From Arcobacteraceae bacterium (lineage in GTDB: Bacteria > Campylobacterota > Campylobacteria > Campylobacterales > Arcobacteraceae), in assembly GCA_023229945.1 (NCBI GenBank), contig JALNYH010000002.1, forward strand, positions 62,001 through 126,000: 64,000 nucleotides of DNA. The letters are read 5' to 3'. Of this stretch, positions 23,017-32,602 are shown in pieces. The number at the start of each line of letters is the position of its first letter. Positions within the stretch are counted from its first letter, which is position 1. The position numbers were made by a program, and so were the translations under genes. The notes under the pieces were generated by a model. It did not search any database. It had not been told where the DNA came from and worked only from the letters and a program-made list of their open reading frames with translations.

Positions 23017-24381
23017 CTACTCGTTCATTGAGTTAAAAAACTCTTCATTGTTTGCAGTTTTTTGCATTTTTGAATATAAGAATTTCAATGCTTCCACATC
23101 GTCCATAGTAGCTATTGCATTTCTTAATATCCATATTTTTTGTAATCTATCTGCACTTATTAGTAACTCTTCTTTTCTTGTTCCAGATTTGATGATATCA
23201 AGGGCTGGATATACTCTTCTATCAGCTGCATTTCTACTCAATACTACCTCAGAGTTTCCAGTACCTTTGAACTCTTCAAAAATTACCTCATCCATTCTAC
23301 TTCCAGTATCTACAAGGGCAGTTGAGATGATAGTAAGACTTCCACCTTCTTCTATATTTCTAGCAGCTCCAAAAAATCTTTTTGGTTTGTGTAGTGCATT
23401 TGCATCCACACCACCACTTAGTACTTTTCCACTACTTGGTGTTACTGTATTATAAGCACGAGCTAGTCTTGTGATAGAGTCAAGTAATATTACTACATCT
23501 TTACCCATTTCTACCATTCTTTTTGCTTTTTCTATCACAAGCTCAGCCACTCTTACATGGTTGTGTGAAGGTAAATCAAAAGTAGAGCTATAAACTTCAC
23601 CTTTTACAGATCGTTGCATATCAGTAACTTCCTCAGGTCTTTCATCAATCAAAAGAACCATCAGTACAGCTTCTGGATGATTTATACTGATACCATGAGC
23701 TAGTTCTTTTAGCAACTCAGTCTTACCGCTTCTAGGAGGTGCTACTATAAGCCCTCTTTGCCCTTTTCCCATAGGTGTAAAAATATCCAAAATTCTACCA
23801 GTCAATCTATTTGAACTATATTCAAATTTGAACTGTTTTGTAGAATATAGTGGTGTAAGGTTATCAAAAAGTGGACGATTTTTTGACTCATTTACAGGCA
23901 TATAATTAACAGCTTCTACTTTCAAAAGTGCATGATACTTTTCTTGCTCTTTATTTGGTGGTCGCACTTGTCCTGTTACTATATCCCCAGTTCTTAGAGC
24001 AAATCTTCTTATTTGTGTAGAGCTAACATAAGAATCACTTGATGAATCACTAAAGTTTCCATCAACAGCTCTCAAAAACCCAAATCCACCCTCTTTAATC
24101 TCTAAAATACCAGTAAATAATATATATCCACCTTGGTCTATTTGAGATTTCAAAATAGAAAACATCAAATCTTGTCGCTTAAGCTCTTGCGGATTTTCTA
24201 TTTCTAAATCATTTGCAATTTGAAGTAGTTGTTCTAGTGGGAAAGTTCTGAGTTGTTCTATCGTAAAACCTTCAACAGGCACATGAGTTCTTGATTTTGA
24301 TTTCGTATCTTTTGGAGATTTGTGTTTTCTCTCCGTAGCACCATTTTCTTGGCAATTTTCCTGAGTATTCGTCTCTTCCAT
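23017..24381 (-). CDS. rho: Transcription termination factor Rho
   Basis: An RNA-dependent ATPase hexamer that ends transcription. After a polar N-terminus of about 35 residues comes the Rho N-domain (T-I-E-Q-L-R...), the RNA-binding OB fold with G-F-G-F-L-R, and the ATPase core with Walker [11 protein letters not shown] (the K-A of many species is R-S here). The Q- and R-loop region R-R-V-Y-P-A-L-D is near the C-terminus. The length of 454 residues is usual. It is the first gene of the rho-murI-dnaX string, with a 190-bp gap before the TRAP transporter gene. Confidence 0.97.
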   Translation of the reverse strand: MEETNTQENCQENGATERKHKSPKDTKSKSRTHVPVEGFTIEQLRTFPLEQLLQIANDLEIENPQELKRQDLMFSILKSQIDQGGYILFTGILEIKEGGFGFLRAVDGNFSDSSSDSYVSSTQIRRFALRTGDIVTGQVRPPNKEQEKYHALLKVEAVNYMPVNESKNRPLFDNLTPLYSTKQFKFEYSSNRLTGRILDIFTPMGKGQRGLIVAPPRSGKTELLKELAHGISINHPEAVLMVLLIDERPEEVTDMQRSVKGEVYSSTFDLPSHNHVRVAELVIEKAKRMVEMGKDVVILLDSITRLARAYNTVTPSSGKVLSGGVDANALHKPKRFFGAARNIEEGGSLTIISTALVDTGSRMDEVIFEEFKGTGNSEVVLSRNAADRRVYPALDIIKSGTRKEELLISADRLQKIWILRNAIATMDDVEALKFLYSKMQKTANNEEFFNSMNE

Positions 24382-24491
24382 TTATTGATTTACCCTTTTG
24401 TAGATGTAGTAGTTTCGTAGATTTTTTGTATTGGAGTATTTTAGTCTTTTTTCTATTATAAGTTACTTAAAGGAGTATTAAGGCTTTAGGT

Positions 24492-24556
24492 TTTAGTGGG
24501 TAGTTTGTAGAAATAATAGTTTTCTCTTATCTACCAACTAACACCTACAACCTAAC
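24492..24556. repeat. Degenerate foldback related to the heptamer-repeat family
   Basis: Left arm GGTTTTAGTGGGTAGTTTGTAG and right arm CTACCAACTAACACCTACAACC surround AAATAATAGTTTTCTCTTAT, which resembles the spacer of the TACCACC elements. Arms are imperfect. It lies between rho and the TRAP transporter gene. Confidence 0.45.
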
Positions 24557-24572
24557 CACTATTCACTAATAA

Positions 24573-25652
24573 CTAACTCAAACTATTCAAATAAGCCAAA
24601 TCAGATATCTTCGTCCACTCTCTTGTCTTTGCCATATATGATTTTTGACTTTCATATACTTTTTTGAACATTGCGTTTTTTGCAGACTCTTCTTTGTATG
24701 CATCTTCTGTAGCATTTTTGAGTGCTGACATTACCTCTTTTGGGAATGTTTTTATTTGGATATTTGGATACTCTTTTTTCATACTATCCCACATCAAAGC
24801 ATTTTCGTGTTGAGATTGAGAAAGCATCATAAATGATGAGCTTAGCATTGCTGATTTCATGATTTCTTGAAGCTCTTTTGGTAATGTATCAAATTTTTTT
24901 CTATTTACCAAAAACTGCATCTCACTAGCTGGTTCATGCCATCCTGTATAGTAATAAGGAGCTACTTTATGAAAGCCCATTTTCACATCAAGTGCAGGTC
25001 CTACCCACTCTAAGGCATCAATAGTACCTCTCTCCAAAGCAGTATAAAGCTCACCTGGAGCGATATTCACTGGACTTGCCCCTACACGAGCCAAAACCTC
25101 ACCAGCAAACCCTGGTATTCTCATTTTTAGACCTTTAAGGTCAGCTATTGTTTTTATCTCTTTTTTGAACCATCCACCCATTTGGTTGGTAGTATTTCCA
25201 CCATTAAATGAATAAAGTCCATGTTTAGAATAAACCTCATCCATTAGCTCCATACCACCACCAAAATAAAACCATCCATTTTGCTCTTGTGCCGTCATAC
25301 CAAAAGGAACAGAAGTAAAAAACACAGTAGAAGGCTCTTTTCCTTTCCAATAATAACTTGCAGTATGAGCCATCTCATATTGCCCACCACGAACCAAATC
25401 AAATACATTTAAAGGAGCTTTATGCTTTTCAGCTGCATCTACTCGTATAGTCATCGCCCCACCACTCATCATCTCTACATTTTTTGCAAAATTGTTTGCA
25501 CTATCCACAAATATCGGCATATTTTGAGGCCAAGTAAGAGCTATCTTCCAGTTATACTTTGCTTTTTGATTTGCTGTCAAAATATTTGGAAAAGCAACAG
25601 CACTAGCCCCTGCTACAATAGCACCTTTTTTTATAAAATCTCTTCTTTCCAT
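24573..25652 (-). CDS. TRAP transporter substrate-binding protein (TakP-like)
   Basis: A 359-residue periplasmic binding protein of the DctP superfamily. The N-terminus M-E-R-R-D-F-I-K-K-G followed by an alanine-rich stretch is a Tat-type signal. K-M-R-I-P-G-F-A-G-E-V near residue 190 carries the arginine that usually binds the substrate carboxylate, and W-V-G-P-A-L-D near 216 and G-W-H-E-P near 235 are family patterns shared with keto-acid binders. It is the last of three TRAP genes, starting 24 bp after DctM. Keto or hydroxy acids are the likely substrates, by family resemblance only. Confidence 0.9.
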   Translation of the reverse strand: MERRDFIKKGAIVAGASAVAFPNILTANQKAKYNWKIALTWPQNMPIFVDSANNFAKNVEMMSGGAMTIRVDAAEKHKAPLNVFDLVRGGQYEMAHTASYYWKGKEPSTVFFTSVPFGMTAQEQNGWFYFGGGMELMDEVYSKHGLYSFNGGNTTNQMGGWFKKEIKTIADLKGLKMRIPGFAGEVLARVGASPVNIAPGELYTALERGTIDALEWVGPALDVKMGFHKVAPYYYTGWHEPASEMQFLVNRKKFDTLPKELQEIMKSAMLSSSFMMLSQSQHENALMWDSMKKEYPNIQIKTFPKEVMSALKNATEDAYKEESAKNAMFKKVYESQKSYMAKTREWTKISDLAYLNSLS

Positions 25653-25676
25653 TCTACAACTCCTTTATAAAATATA

Positions 25677-26951
25677 TTAACCTATCAAAATATCAGGAAA
25701 CGCCAAAACAATCCCCAAGACCAAAATCTGTATCACAATAAAAGGAATTACCCCTTTATAAATATCAATAGTTCGTACACCCTCAGGGACTACACCTTTG
25801 AGATAAAACAAACTAAACCCAAATGGAGGGGTTAGAAATGATGTTTGAAGATTTATTGCTATAAGTATTGCAAACCATATTGGATCTACCCCCAAAGTCA
25901 AAGCAATTGCACCTAAGATTGGAACAACAATAAAACAAATCTCCACAAAATCCAAGAAAAACCCAAGTAAAAAAACAACTATCATACTAGCTATCAAAAA
26001 CCCGTATTCACCAGCAGGAAGAGTAGTCATAAACTCCTCTACTACCATATCACCGCCAGTATATGTAAATACCATACTAAAAGCAGTTGCCCCTATAAGA
26101 ATTGCAAATACCATTGCTGTGATTTTGACAGTTTGAAGTGATGCACCTTTTATGATATCAAATGAGAGTTTTTTATACATCAAAGCAAGCAAAACCGCCC
26201 CAACAGCTCCTATTGCAGAAGACTCTGTAGGAGTTGCAATTCCTGCGAAAATAGAACCAAGTACAAAAACTATAAGCATCAAAGGTGGAACTACCGCTTT
26301 TAGTGCCTCGTAAACTTGCTCTTTTGTTGGACTTCCTCCTATAGCTGGTGCTTTTTCACCTTTTATCAGTGCAAAAATCACTATATAAGAAATATATGCC
26401 ATCACCAATAAAACACCAGGTATAACAGCAGCTTTAAACAAATCCCCAACAGGTACTTGCATCACATCACCAAGAATTATCAATATAATTGATGGTGGGA
26501 TTATTTGCCCCAAAGTCCCACTAGTACACACCACACCACAAGCAAAAGCTTTGTCATAGTTGTATTTTAGCATTACAGGGAGTGAGATTATACCCATAGC
26601 CACTACACTAGCTCCCACTACTCCAGTAGTTGCAGCAAGAAGCATACCTACTATAATAGTAGAAATTGCCAGTCCTCCTCTTATTTTGCCAAACAATATA
26701 CCCATAGAGACCAAAAGCTTATTTGCAAGTCCAGCTTTTTCCAAAACTATCCCCATAAATATAAACATAGGAATAGATATCAAAGTAGTATTGGTCATAA
26801 TAGAATTTATTCGAAAACTCATCATAGAAAACATATCAAGTCCATCTATAAAAAGTCCAAAAAGCAATGCCAACCCACCAAAAGTAAATGCTACTGGAAA
26901 ACCAAAAAACAGTAGCAACATAGCTACAATAAAGAGTATAATTCCTATCAT
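25677..26951 (-). CDS. TRAP transporter large permease (DctM-type)
   Basis: A 424-residue membrane protein with about 12 to 14 hydrophobic segments of the DctM family, the ion-coupled transport subunit. The N-terminal G-F-P-V-A-F and the segment G-Q-I-I-P-P-S-I near residues 148-155 are typical. It overlaps the start region of its partner DctQ by 4 bp and precedes the binding protein gene by 24 bp, so this is one complete TRAP system. Confidence 0.94.
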   Translation of the reverse strand: MIGIILFIVAMLLLFFGFPVAFTFGGLALLFGLFIDGLDMFSMMSFRINSIMTNTTLISIPMFIFMGIVLEKAGLANKLLVSMGILFGKIRGGLAISTIIVGMLLAATTGVVGASVVAMGIISLPVMLKYNYDKAFACGVVCTSGTLGQIIPPSIILIILGDVMQVPVGDLFKAAVIPGVLLVMAYISYIVIFALIKGEKAPAIGGSPTKEQVYEALKAVVPPLMLIVFVLGSIFAGIATPTESSAIGAVGAVLLALMYKKLSFDIIKGASLQTVKITAMVFAILIGATAFSMVFTYTGGDMVVEEFMTTLPAGEYGFLIASMIVVFLLGFFLDFVEICFIVVPILGAIALTLGVDPIWFAILIAINLQTSFLTPPFGFSLFYLKGVVPEGVRTIDIYKGVIPFIVIQILVLGIVLAFPDILIG

Positions 26952-27487
26952 AGCATATCCTCTTTTTTGTGCTTGGTTTGTCTATGAAATACTATATTTT
27001 CTACTTGTTTTATCATAAATGAAATAGAAGATAAAATTAGCAAAACAAAAGCTAGTGGAATAAGTGATTTGATAATAAACCTATAAGGCAATCCACCAGG
27101 GTCTGGACTTCCTTCACCTATATCATAAGCATATATAACTGACTCTATAGAAGTATATACTATCACCACACAAAGAGGTATAATAAAAAACAACACTCCC
27201 ACTATATTGATGATAGATTGTAATGTGATAGAAAATTTTTCATAGAAGATATCTACTCGTACATGAGCATCATTATAAAGTGTATAGCTAAGTCCGAGCA
27301 TAAAAATCAAAGAAAAAATATGCCACTCCAACTCTTGCATAAAAATCAAAGATGAGCTAAAAGCATACCTAGAAATCACATTGTATAAAATAAGCAATGC
27401 CAAAAATAATACAAAAAATGCACTAATATAACCTAAAGACTTGGATATAGAGTCCAAAAAAGTTCTAATTTTAATAAGTTTATTCAT
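26948..27487 (-). CDS. TRAP transporter small permease (DctQ-type)
   Basis: A 179-residue protein with four membrane helices, matching the DctQ subunit. The W-H-I-F-S-L-I-F-M-L-G-L-S-Y-T-L segment in the second helix region is characteristic. It is the first TRAP gene on this strand, 28 bp after the diguanylate cyclase gene. The spacing suggests that the transporter and the upstream sensory pair share a transcript. Confidence 0.9.
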   Translation of the reverse strand: MNKLIKIRTFLDSISKSLGYISAFFVLFLALLILYNVISRYAFSSSLIFMQELEWHIFSLIFMLGLSYTLYNDAHVRVDIFYEKFSITLQSIINIVGVLFFIIPLCVVIVYTSIESVIYAYDIGEGSPDPGGLPYRFIIKSLIPLAFVLLILSSISFMIKQVENIVFHRQTKHKKEDML

Positions 27488-27515
27488 AAGGCAAACCTTA
27501 ATATATTTTACTGTT

Positions 27516-28790
27516 TCAATTCATACATTTTTTTGTTTGATTTCTTCCGCTATTTTTTGCTTCATACAAAGCATCATCGGCATTTTTTATCAAACTATCC
27601 AATGTAGATTCTTGATTGATTTGGGCTACGCCAAAACTTGCTGTTTGATGACCAATATGCTTAAATTTGAATGATTGTATTTTATTTCTTAAGTTTTCAG
27701 ACAAAACAAACGCACCATCAATATCTGTCTCACTACATATTATCAAAAACTCTTCTCCACCCCATCTACCAAGCGTATCTATACTTCTAATATTTTCTTT
27801 CAAAATATTAGCCATTTCTTGCAATACATAATCCCCTATTTGATGACCAAATTCATCATTTACACTTTTAAAATAATCAATATCCATTAAAATAACAGAA
27901 AATACTCTATTGTTTCTTTTGAAGTTATCATACTTCAATTGCAATTCTTCTTCTAGTTTTGCTCTATTATTTATCTGAGTTAACATATCTGTAGTTGCTA
28001 ATTTTTTGAGCTGTATATTTGCAAGTTCAAGCTCAATAGTTCTTTGTGTTACTTCTTGTTCTAGTTTTGCATTCAAGTTTGCTATAAGTTCATACCTTTT
28101 TTCTTCTTCGTTTGATATATTTGATAAAAGTTCATTAAATTTATGTTGCAAGATAGTTAGTTCATTATCATATTTTAAATCAATCTCTATTTTTCTATTA
28201 TTTTTATTTTTCCAATCCAATGTAGAAATCTCTTTGGTCAATTTTCTCAAAGGTGTCTCTAAATGTTTCCTAAAAGCCAAAACAAAAAGGATAATCAAAG
28301 CTGTACTTTTGATTACAGCATTTAACAAAATCATCCCAATACCCACTTTTATCCTATCATATACTGCATTTTCGTGTGAATAGAGGACAACTTCAGCTAA
28401 ATAAATACTATTGTCATGAAATTTTTGGTTGATATTTTGCTTATAAAGCAACTCTTGTTTATATAAATCTTTTTTAGATAATACTTCATCCATGATTGAT
28501 ATAATTTCTTTTCCATTTGGATCAATTATCTTTATGCCATATACGACAGGTGATTTCATCAAACCATCACTGATATTTCGTAATTGTTCATAATTAATAT
28601 CCCATAACGCCCTTTGAATAGCCAATTTAAAAGTATCTGCGACTTTTTCTAATTCACTTTGTATATTGTTTTTAGTATAGTTATATTCAATGACAAAATG
28701 AACTAATGTCACAAATACTGTCAAAAAGAAATATATAATTAAAACAGATTTTAAGAGTTGTTTTGAAAGATTTAATTGTTTATTCAGCAT
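27516..28790 (-). CDS. Membrane diguanylate cyclase with periplasmic sensor domain
   Basis: A 424-residue protein with two membrane helices (about residues 13-33 and 145-166), a periplasmic domain of about 110 residues, a HAMP-like coiled coil and a C-terminal GGDEF domain. The active site is G-G-E-E-F, and the inhibitory I-site RxxD (R-S-I-D) lies five residues before it, so product feedback is likely. It starts 2 bp after a solute-binding protein gene, which could deliver the signal. It precedes the TRAP genes by 28 bp. It would tie uptake of a substrate to cyclic di-GMP. Confidence 0.92.
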   Translation of the reverse strand: MLNKQLNLSKQLLKSVLIIYFFLTVFVTLVHFVIEYNYTKNNIQSELEKVADTFKLAIQRALWDINYEQLRNISDGLMKSPVVYGIKIIDPNGKEIISIMDEVLSKKDLYKQELLYKQNINQKFHDNSIYLAEVVLYSHENAVYDRIKVGIGMILLNAVIKSTALIILFVLAFRKHLETPLRKLTKEISTLDWKNKNNRKIEIDLKYDNELTILQHKFNELLSNISNEEEKRYELIANLNAKLEQEVTQRTIELELANIQLKKLATTDMLTQINNRAKLEEELQLKYDNFKRNNRVFSVILMDIDYFKSVNDEFGHQIGDYVLQEMANILKENIRSIDTLGRWGGEEFLIICSETDIDGAFVLSENLRNKIQSFKFKHIGHQTASFGVAQINQESTLDSLIKNADDALYEAKNSGRNQTKKCMN

Positions 28791-28792
28791 TA

Positions 28793-29536
28793 TTATCTTT
28801 TGATTTCAAAGAATTTTTCTTCATAATAGTCATATATTTCATCATATCTTCCACTATTTTTTAAAGCCTTAAGCCCTTCATTAAAATCATCTCTGATTTT
28901 TGCATCTTTAAAAGCTGTTCGATATTTGGTTGGTGGGAAAAGCTCAAACATATCTACTTCGGTATCTTGTGAAACCAAACCTTCATCTATCAATAATGCT
29001 TTATAAAATTTGAAAATATGTCTATCCATCACAACCAAATCAGTTCGCCCTTTTAAAAGCATCAAAACTTGTTGCTTCTGATCTGCCATTTCTGAATATT
29101 TCTCATTCAAACTACCAACGACTTTGCCATACTCTTCACCCAAAAACTTACTAGAACCTTGAAAACCTATCACATATAGCCCTTGTAAATCATCTATTTT
29201 AGTAATATTCATTTTTTTAGATTTCAGAGAAAAACCAGCATTATGATATTGCATAAAATAATCTGAATAATGAGCCTTTAAGCCAGAACTTGTTTTGATA
29301 ATAGAAGTAGCATCCACATATCCATGTTCAAACATCTCAAAAGATCTTCCCATATTTACAAATGTTGGAACTACAGTATGCCCTTTGTGAGCTAATGCCT
29401 CTTTTACAATAGTAATAACAATACCACTACCATCAGTAAATACAAAAGGTGGTGTTGAATAAGAAAATACAACTTTTACATCTTTGGCAAAAGTATAATT
29501 TAAAAATAATACAAAAATAATAAATAATCTAATCAT
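28793..29536 (-). CDS. Periplasmic solute-binding protein, family 3
   Basis: A 247-residue protein with a signal peptide (residues 1-17, ending T-F-A) and the pattern of amino-acid-type binding proteins (SBP_bac_3): V-V-F-S-Y-S-T-P-P-F-V-F near the N-terminus and L-Q-G-L-Y-V-I-G-F-Q-G-S near residues 112-123. No ABC permease or ATPase gene is adjacent. Instead it is followed 2 bp later by a diguanylate cyclase, so it probably serves as a ligand-presenting subunit for a sensor. The ligand is unknown. Confidence 0.85.
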   Translation of the reverse strand: MIRLFIIFVLFLNYTFAKDVKVVFSYSTPPFVFTDGSGIVITIVKEALAHKGHTVVPTFVNMGRSFEMFEHGYVDATSIIKTSSGLKAHYSDYFMQYHNAGFSLKSKKMNITKIDDLQGLYVIGFQGSSKFLGEEYGKVVGSLNEKYSEMADQKQQVLMLLKGRTDLVVMDRHIFKFYKALLIDEGLVSQDTEVDMFELFPPTKYRTAFKDAKIRDDFNEGLKALKNSGRYDEIYDYYEEKFFEIKR

Positions 29537-29574
29537 AATCGAACTATAACCTATTTTTAATTAAAATAAACTTC

Positions 29575-32034
29575 TTACTTACTATTGGTATATGGTTTTA
29601 GCCAAATAAGTAATTTTGGTAACAAAATAAGAGCTGATATTAGCATAGTAATCATAACCAACACCGTCAATAACCCAAAATAAATAGTAGGTACAAGGTT
29701 TGACAATACCAAAATAGAAAAACCACAAACAACAACTAAAGAGGTATAATACATTGCATAACCAATACTTTTGTGAGATCTAATCATTGCATTTGTATAA
29801 TCATGGTCATGTTTGAGCTCTTCTTTAAATCTATGAATATAGTGGATAGTATCATCTACACCAATACCTATAGAAATAGCAGCAATTGTAATAGTCATAA
29901 TATCAAGAGGTATTCCAAAAATACCCATAATAGCAAAAACAATACCAATAGGGACAATATTTACCAAAATTGCAATAAATGCAACTTTTAGATTTCTAAA
30001 CAACACTATAAAAGTGAGTAATATCACTCCAAGGACAAATCCCAAAGTTTTGATTTGTGAATCAAATAATGATTGAAGCATATTATTATATAATACCATC
30101 AAATTAGAAACTCTATATTCTGCAACATCTGCATCAATAATCTCGGCTAAATCTTTATACATTTGTTTTATCAGAATATCTCTTTTTAAACTATCATTAG
30201 AGTCAATTACTCTTGTAAAAAATCTCACTTCATTTTCTTCAATATTTATATATGGTGTTACTATCATATTTTTGTATTCATCTGGAAGTTTTGTATAAAT
30301 GAGAGCTAGTTTTAGACTATCCAAATCTTCACCTTTATTTAATACTCGTCCAACTTTGAGCATTGTCGCAAAAGATTGAACACTTCCAATATGTTCTTTG
30401 TTTTGCAAATAATCATGTACTTTCATTAATAAATTCATTTTATTAGGTGTAAACCAATAATGTTCTTCATCTTTAGTACTATCAAATTCATCATCAAAAG
30501 AGCTAAACTCATCATCAAATTCTTCTTCTTGCACTTGTGGAATATCTTTAAATTTTATAATCACATCAAGAGGTGTTGTCCCACCCAAATCTCTATCAAT
30601 TACTTCCATACCTTGATAAATATGAGTTGATTTTTTGAAATAGTTAATAAAACTATTTTCAACTTCAAGCTTTGAACTTCCGTATATTGCAAATATTATC
30701 ACAATTGCTACTGTAGCATATATATATTTTGGATAATTTTGGACTATAAAAGCACATTTTTGTGGCAATGTAAAGCTATCTTCAAAAACAGTATTTGGTT
30801 TGGTTCTTTGAAGCATTATCAATACCGTTGGAAATATAATAAAAGATATAACCAAAGATAACATGATAGAACTACTTATCATCCATCCCAAATCAATTAC
30901 TGGCTTAATATTGGATAATACAAGTGAACCAAATCCCACAATTGTAGTAGCTACAGCAAAAAATGATGGATTTGCTTTTGAAAGCATTGTATTTAATACT
31001 AGTTTATATTGACTAGCTCTTGGATAAATAATAGCTAATTCTCTATATCTTACTATTAAATGTAATACTATAGAAATAGTCAGAATTAGCTGTAATGCTA
31101 TAAAATTGGATGATAAAACAGTGATTTCCCAACCAAACAACCCTAAAAGACCAGTACTAGCAGTCACTGATACCAAGCATATCAATATAGGAAATACAAC
31201 CCATCTAATTTGTCTAAATATAATCCACAAGATAATAATAAATACAAAAACTAAACCAACCCCATAAACAATCAAATCTTTTTTGATAAATCCAATCACA
31301 TCACTAGCAATCATACTAGCGCCACCTAAGAATATTTGACCACTATCATCATACTTTGATACTATTTGACGAAGTTGTTTTATATTCTCACTTTCTCTAA
31401 TTCTTAGTAAATCTCTATATTGTTTGAATTCTTTATCAAGTTGATTTAAACTTTTTTCTTCTTCTTTTGTTAGTTCATTTTTAAATAATAATTCATTTCT
31501 TTTGTTTAATAAATTATAAAACTGTTCATCTTTTTTTAGATTTATAACAACAGCAGTTGTTGTGAAATCTTTACTTACAAGTGTACCTTTGTACAAAGGG
31601 CTAGTTTTTAATTCATTTCGTACAAGTTCTTTATCAATCCCATCTGTTTTAAGAGTTCGTACATCATTGACCAAATCAGCCAAATCCATAATAGGACTTT
31701 GAAACAAAGGTGCATTTAATATACTTATGATACTTTTTACTTCTGGGAGTTTTTCTATATCTGTGATAATATTTTCTAAAATATCCAAACTTTTACTATC
31801 TAGCAAATCACCATTTGGCTTGAATGTAAGCATCAAAATATCACTAGTTTGGAATCTTGTACTAACTTCTCTAAAATAGTTTAAATCATCATCATTTTCA
31901 AGTAAAAGTGTCTGAGATGATGCGTCAATTTCAAGTTTTGTAGAATATGTGGATAAAAAAAATATAAAAATAGCAGATATTAGTAAAGTTATAAGCGGAA
32001 ACTTTAAAATAGTATATTTATAAAAGTTTTTCAT
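29575..32034 (-). CDS. RND-superfamily exporter (MMPL/HpnN-like)
   Basis: An 819-residue inner-membrane protein with the two-fold RND architecture: one helix, a large periplasmic loop and five helices, repeated twice. The segment G-V-D-D-T-I-H-Y-I-H-R-F in the second half is typical of the HpnN/MMPL lipid-exporter group and includes acidic residues expected to carry protons. An acidic insert (D-D-E-F-S-S-F-D-D-E-F-D) lies near residue 505. It follows genes for MlaA and MlaC with short gaps, which suggests that it moves lipids. No MlaE, MlaF or MlaD gene is nearby. Confidence 0.85.
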   Translation of the reverse strand: MKNFYKYTILKFPLITLLISAIFIFFLSTYSTKLEIDASSQTLLLENDDDLNYFREVSTRFQTSDILMLTFKPNGDLLDSKSLDILENIITDIEKLPEVKSIISILNAPLFQSPIMDLADLVNDVRTLKTDGIDKELVRNELKTSPLYKGTLVSKDFTTTAVVINLKKDEQFYNLLNKRNELLFKNELTKEEEKSLNQLDKEFKQYRDLLRIRESENIKQLRQIVSKYDDSGQIFLGGASMIASDVIGFIKKDLIVYGVGLVFVFIIILWIIFRQIRWVVFPILICLVSVTASTGLLGLFGWEITVLSSNFIALQLILTISIVLHLIVRYRELAIIYPRASQYKLVLNTMLSKANPSFFAVATTIVGFGSLVLSNIKPVIDLGWMISSSIMLSLVISFIIFPTVLIMLQRTKPNTVFEDSFTLPQKCAFIVQNYPKYIYATVAIVIIFAIYGSSKLEVENSFINYFKKSTHIYQGMEVIDRDLGGTTPLDVIIKFKDIPQVQEEEFDDEFSSFDDEFDSTKDEEHYWFTPNKMNLLMKVHDYLQNKEHIGSVQSFATMLKVGRVLNKGEDLDSLKLALIYTKLPDEYKNMIVTPYINIEENEVRFFTRVIDSNDSLKRDILIKQMYKDLAEIIDADVAEYRVSNLMVLYNNMLQSLFDSQIKTLGFVLGVILLTFIVLFRNLKVAFIAILVNIVPIGIVFAIMGIFGIPLDIMTITIAAISIGIGVDDTIHYIHRFKEELKHDHDYTNAMIRSHKSIGYAMYYTSLVVVCGFSILVLSNLVPTIYFGLLTVLVMITMLISALILLPKLLIWLKPYTNSK

Positions 32035-32040
32035 AAATGT

Positions 32041-32598
32041 CTATTTTAAACTTTCTAGTAACTCATCTATATTTTTTGTTGCCAAAAATTCACTAAATTG
32101 TTTTCGGTAAGTTTGAACTATACTAATACCCAACATATCAATATCATATATATACCATTCATTTGCTTTTGGATAAAACTTATATACTATATCATAGTTT
32201 TCATTTTGTCCTTGGATTTGAGAAAAAAGATTTATTCTATCGATTTTAATTTTTTCCAAACCTTTCATTACCACTTCTTGACCATTATATAAATCAATCT
32301 TATCAATATATGAGTTTTTTAGTCTTATAACAAAACGATTTACAAACTCACTTTGTTGTGTTGGTGTTAAAGTATTATAAATTCTTCCTAATGATATCTT
32401 AGCCATCAATTCAAAATCAAAAACATCATCAAGTATATTAAAAAGTTTTTCACTCTTTTGTGATTTGGATAGCTCACTATTTTTTAATATTAATGTGATT
32501 TTGTCTATTCTTATTTTCATTTCATTTTCAATACTATTTTCTTCTAATGCAAATAAAAAATTAAACATCAAAGCAAATACAAAAATAATTCTAATCAT
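32041..32598 (-). CDS. mlaC: MlaC/Ttg2D-type periplasmic phospholipid carrier
   Basis: A 185-residue periplasmic protein with a signal peptide (about residues 1-18, ending L-F-A). The family pattern F-D-F-E-L-M-A-K-I-S-L-G near residues 55-66 and Y-D-I-D-M-L-G-I-S near 149-157 are the usual MlaC/Ttg2D signatures. MlaC shuttles phospholipids between MlaA at the outer membrane and an inner-membrane complex. It lies 4 bp after mlaA and 6 bp before an RND exporter, which may replace the ABC complex as its partner here. Confidence 0.86.
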   Translation of the reverse strand: MIRIIFVFALMFNFLFALEENSIENEMKIRIDKITLILKNSELSKSQKSEKLFNILDDVFDFELMAKISLGRIYNTLTPTQQSEFVNRFVIRLKNSYIDKIDLYNGQEVVMKGLEKIKIDRINLFSQIQGQNENYDIVYKFYPKANEWYIYDIDMLGISIVQTYRKQFSEFLATKNIDELLESLK

Positions 32599-32602
32599 AC
32601 TC

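Noticed and set aside
26560..27018. A 152-codon open frame on the plus strand
   Set aside because: It is antisense to the TRAP permease genes, has no Shine-Dalgarno and the protein has no family resemblance.
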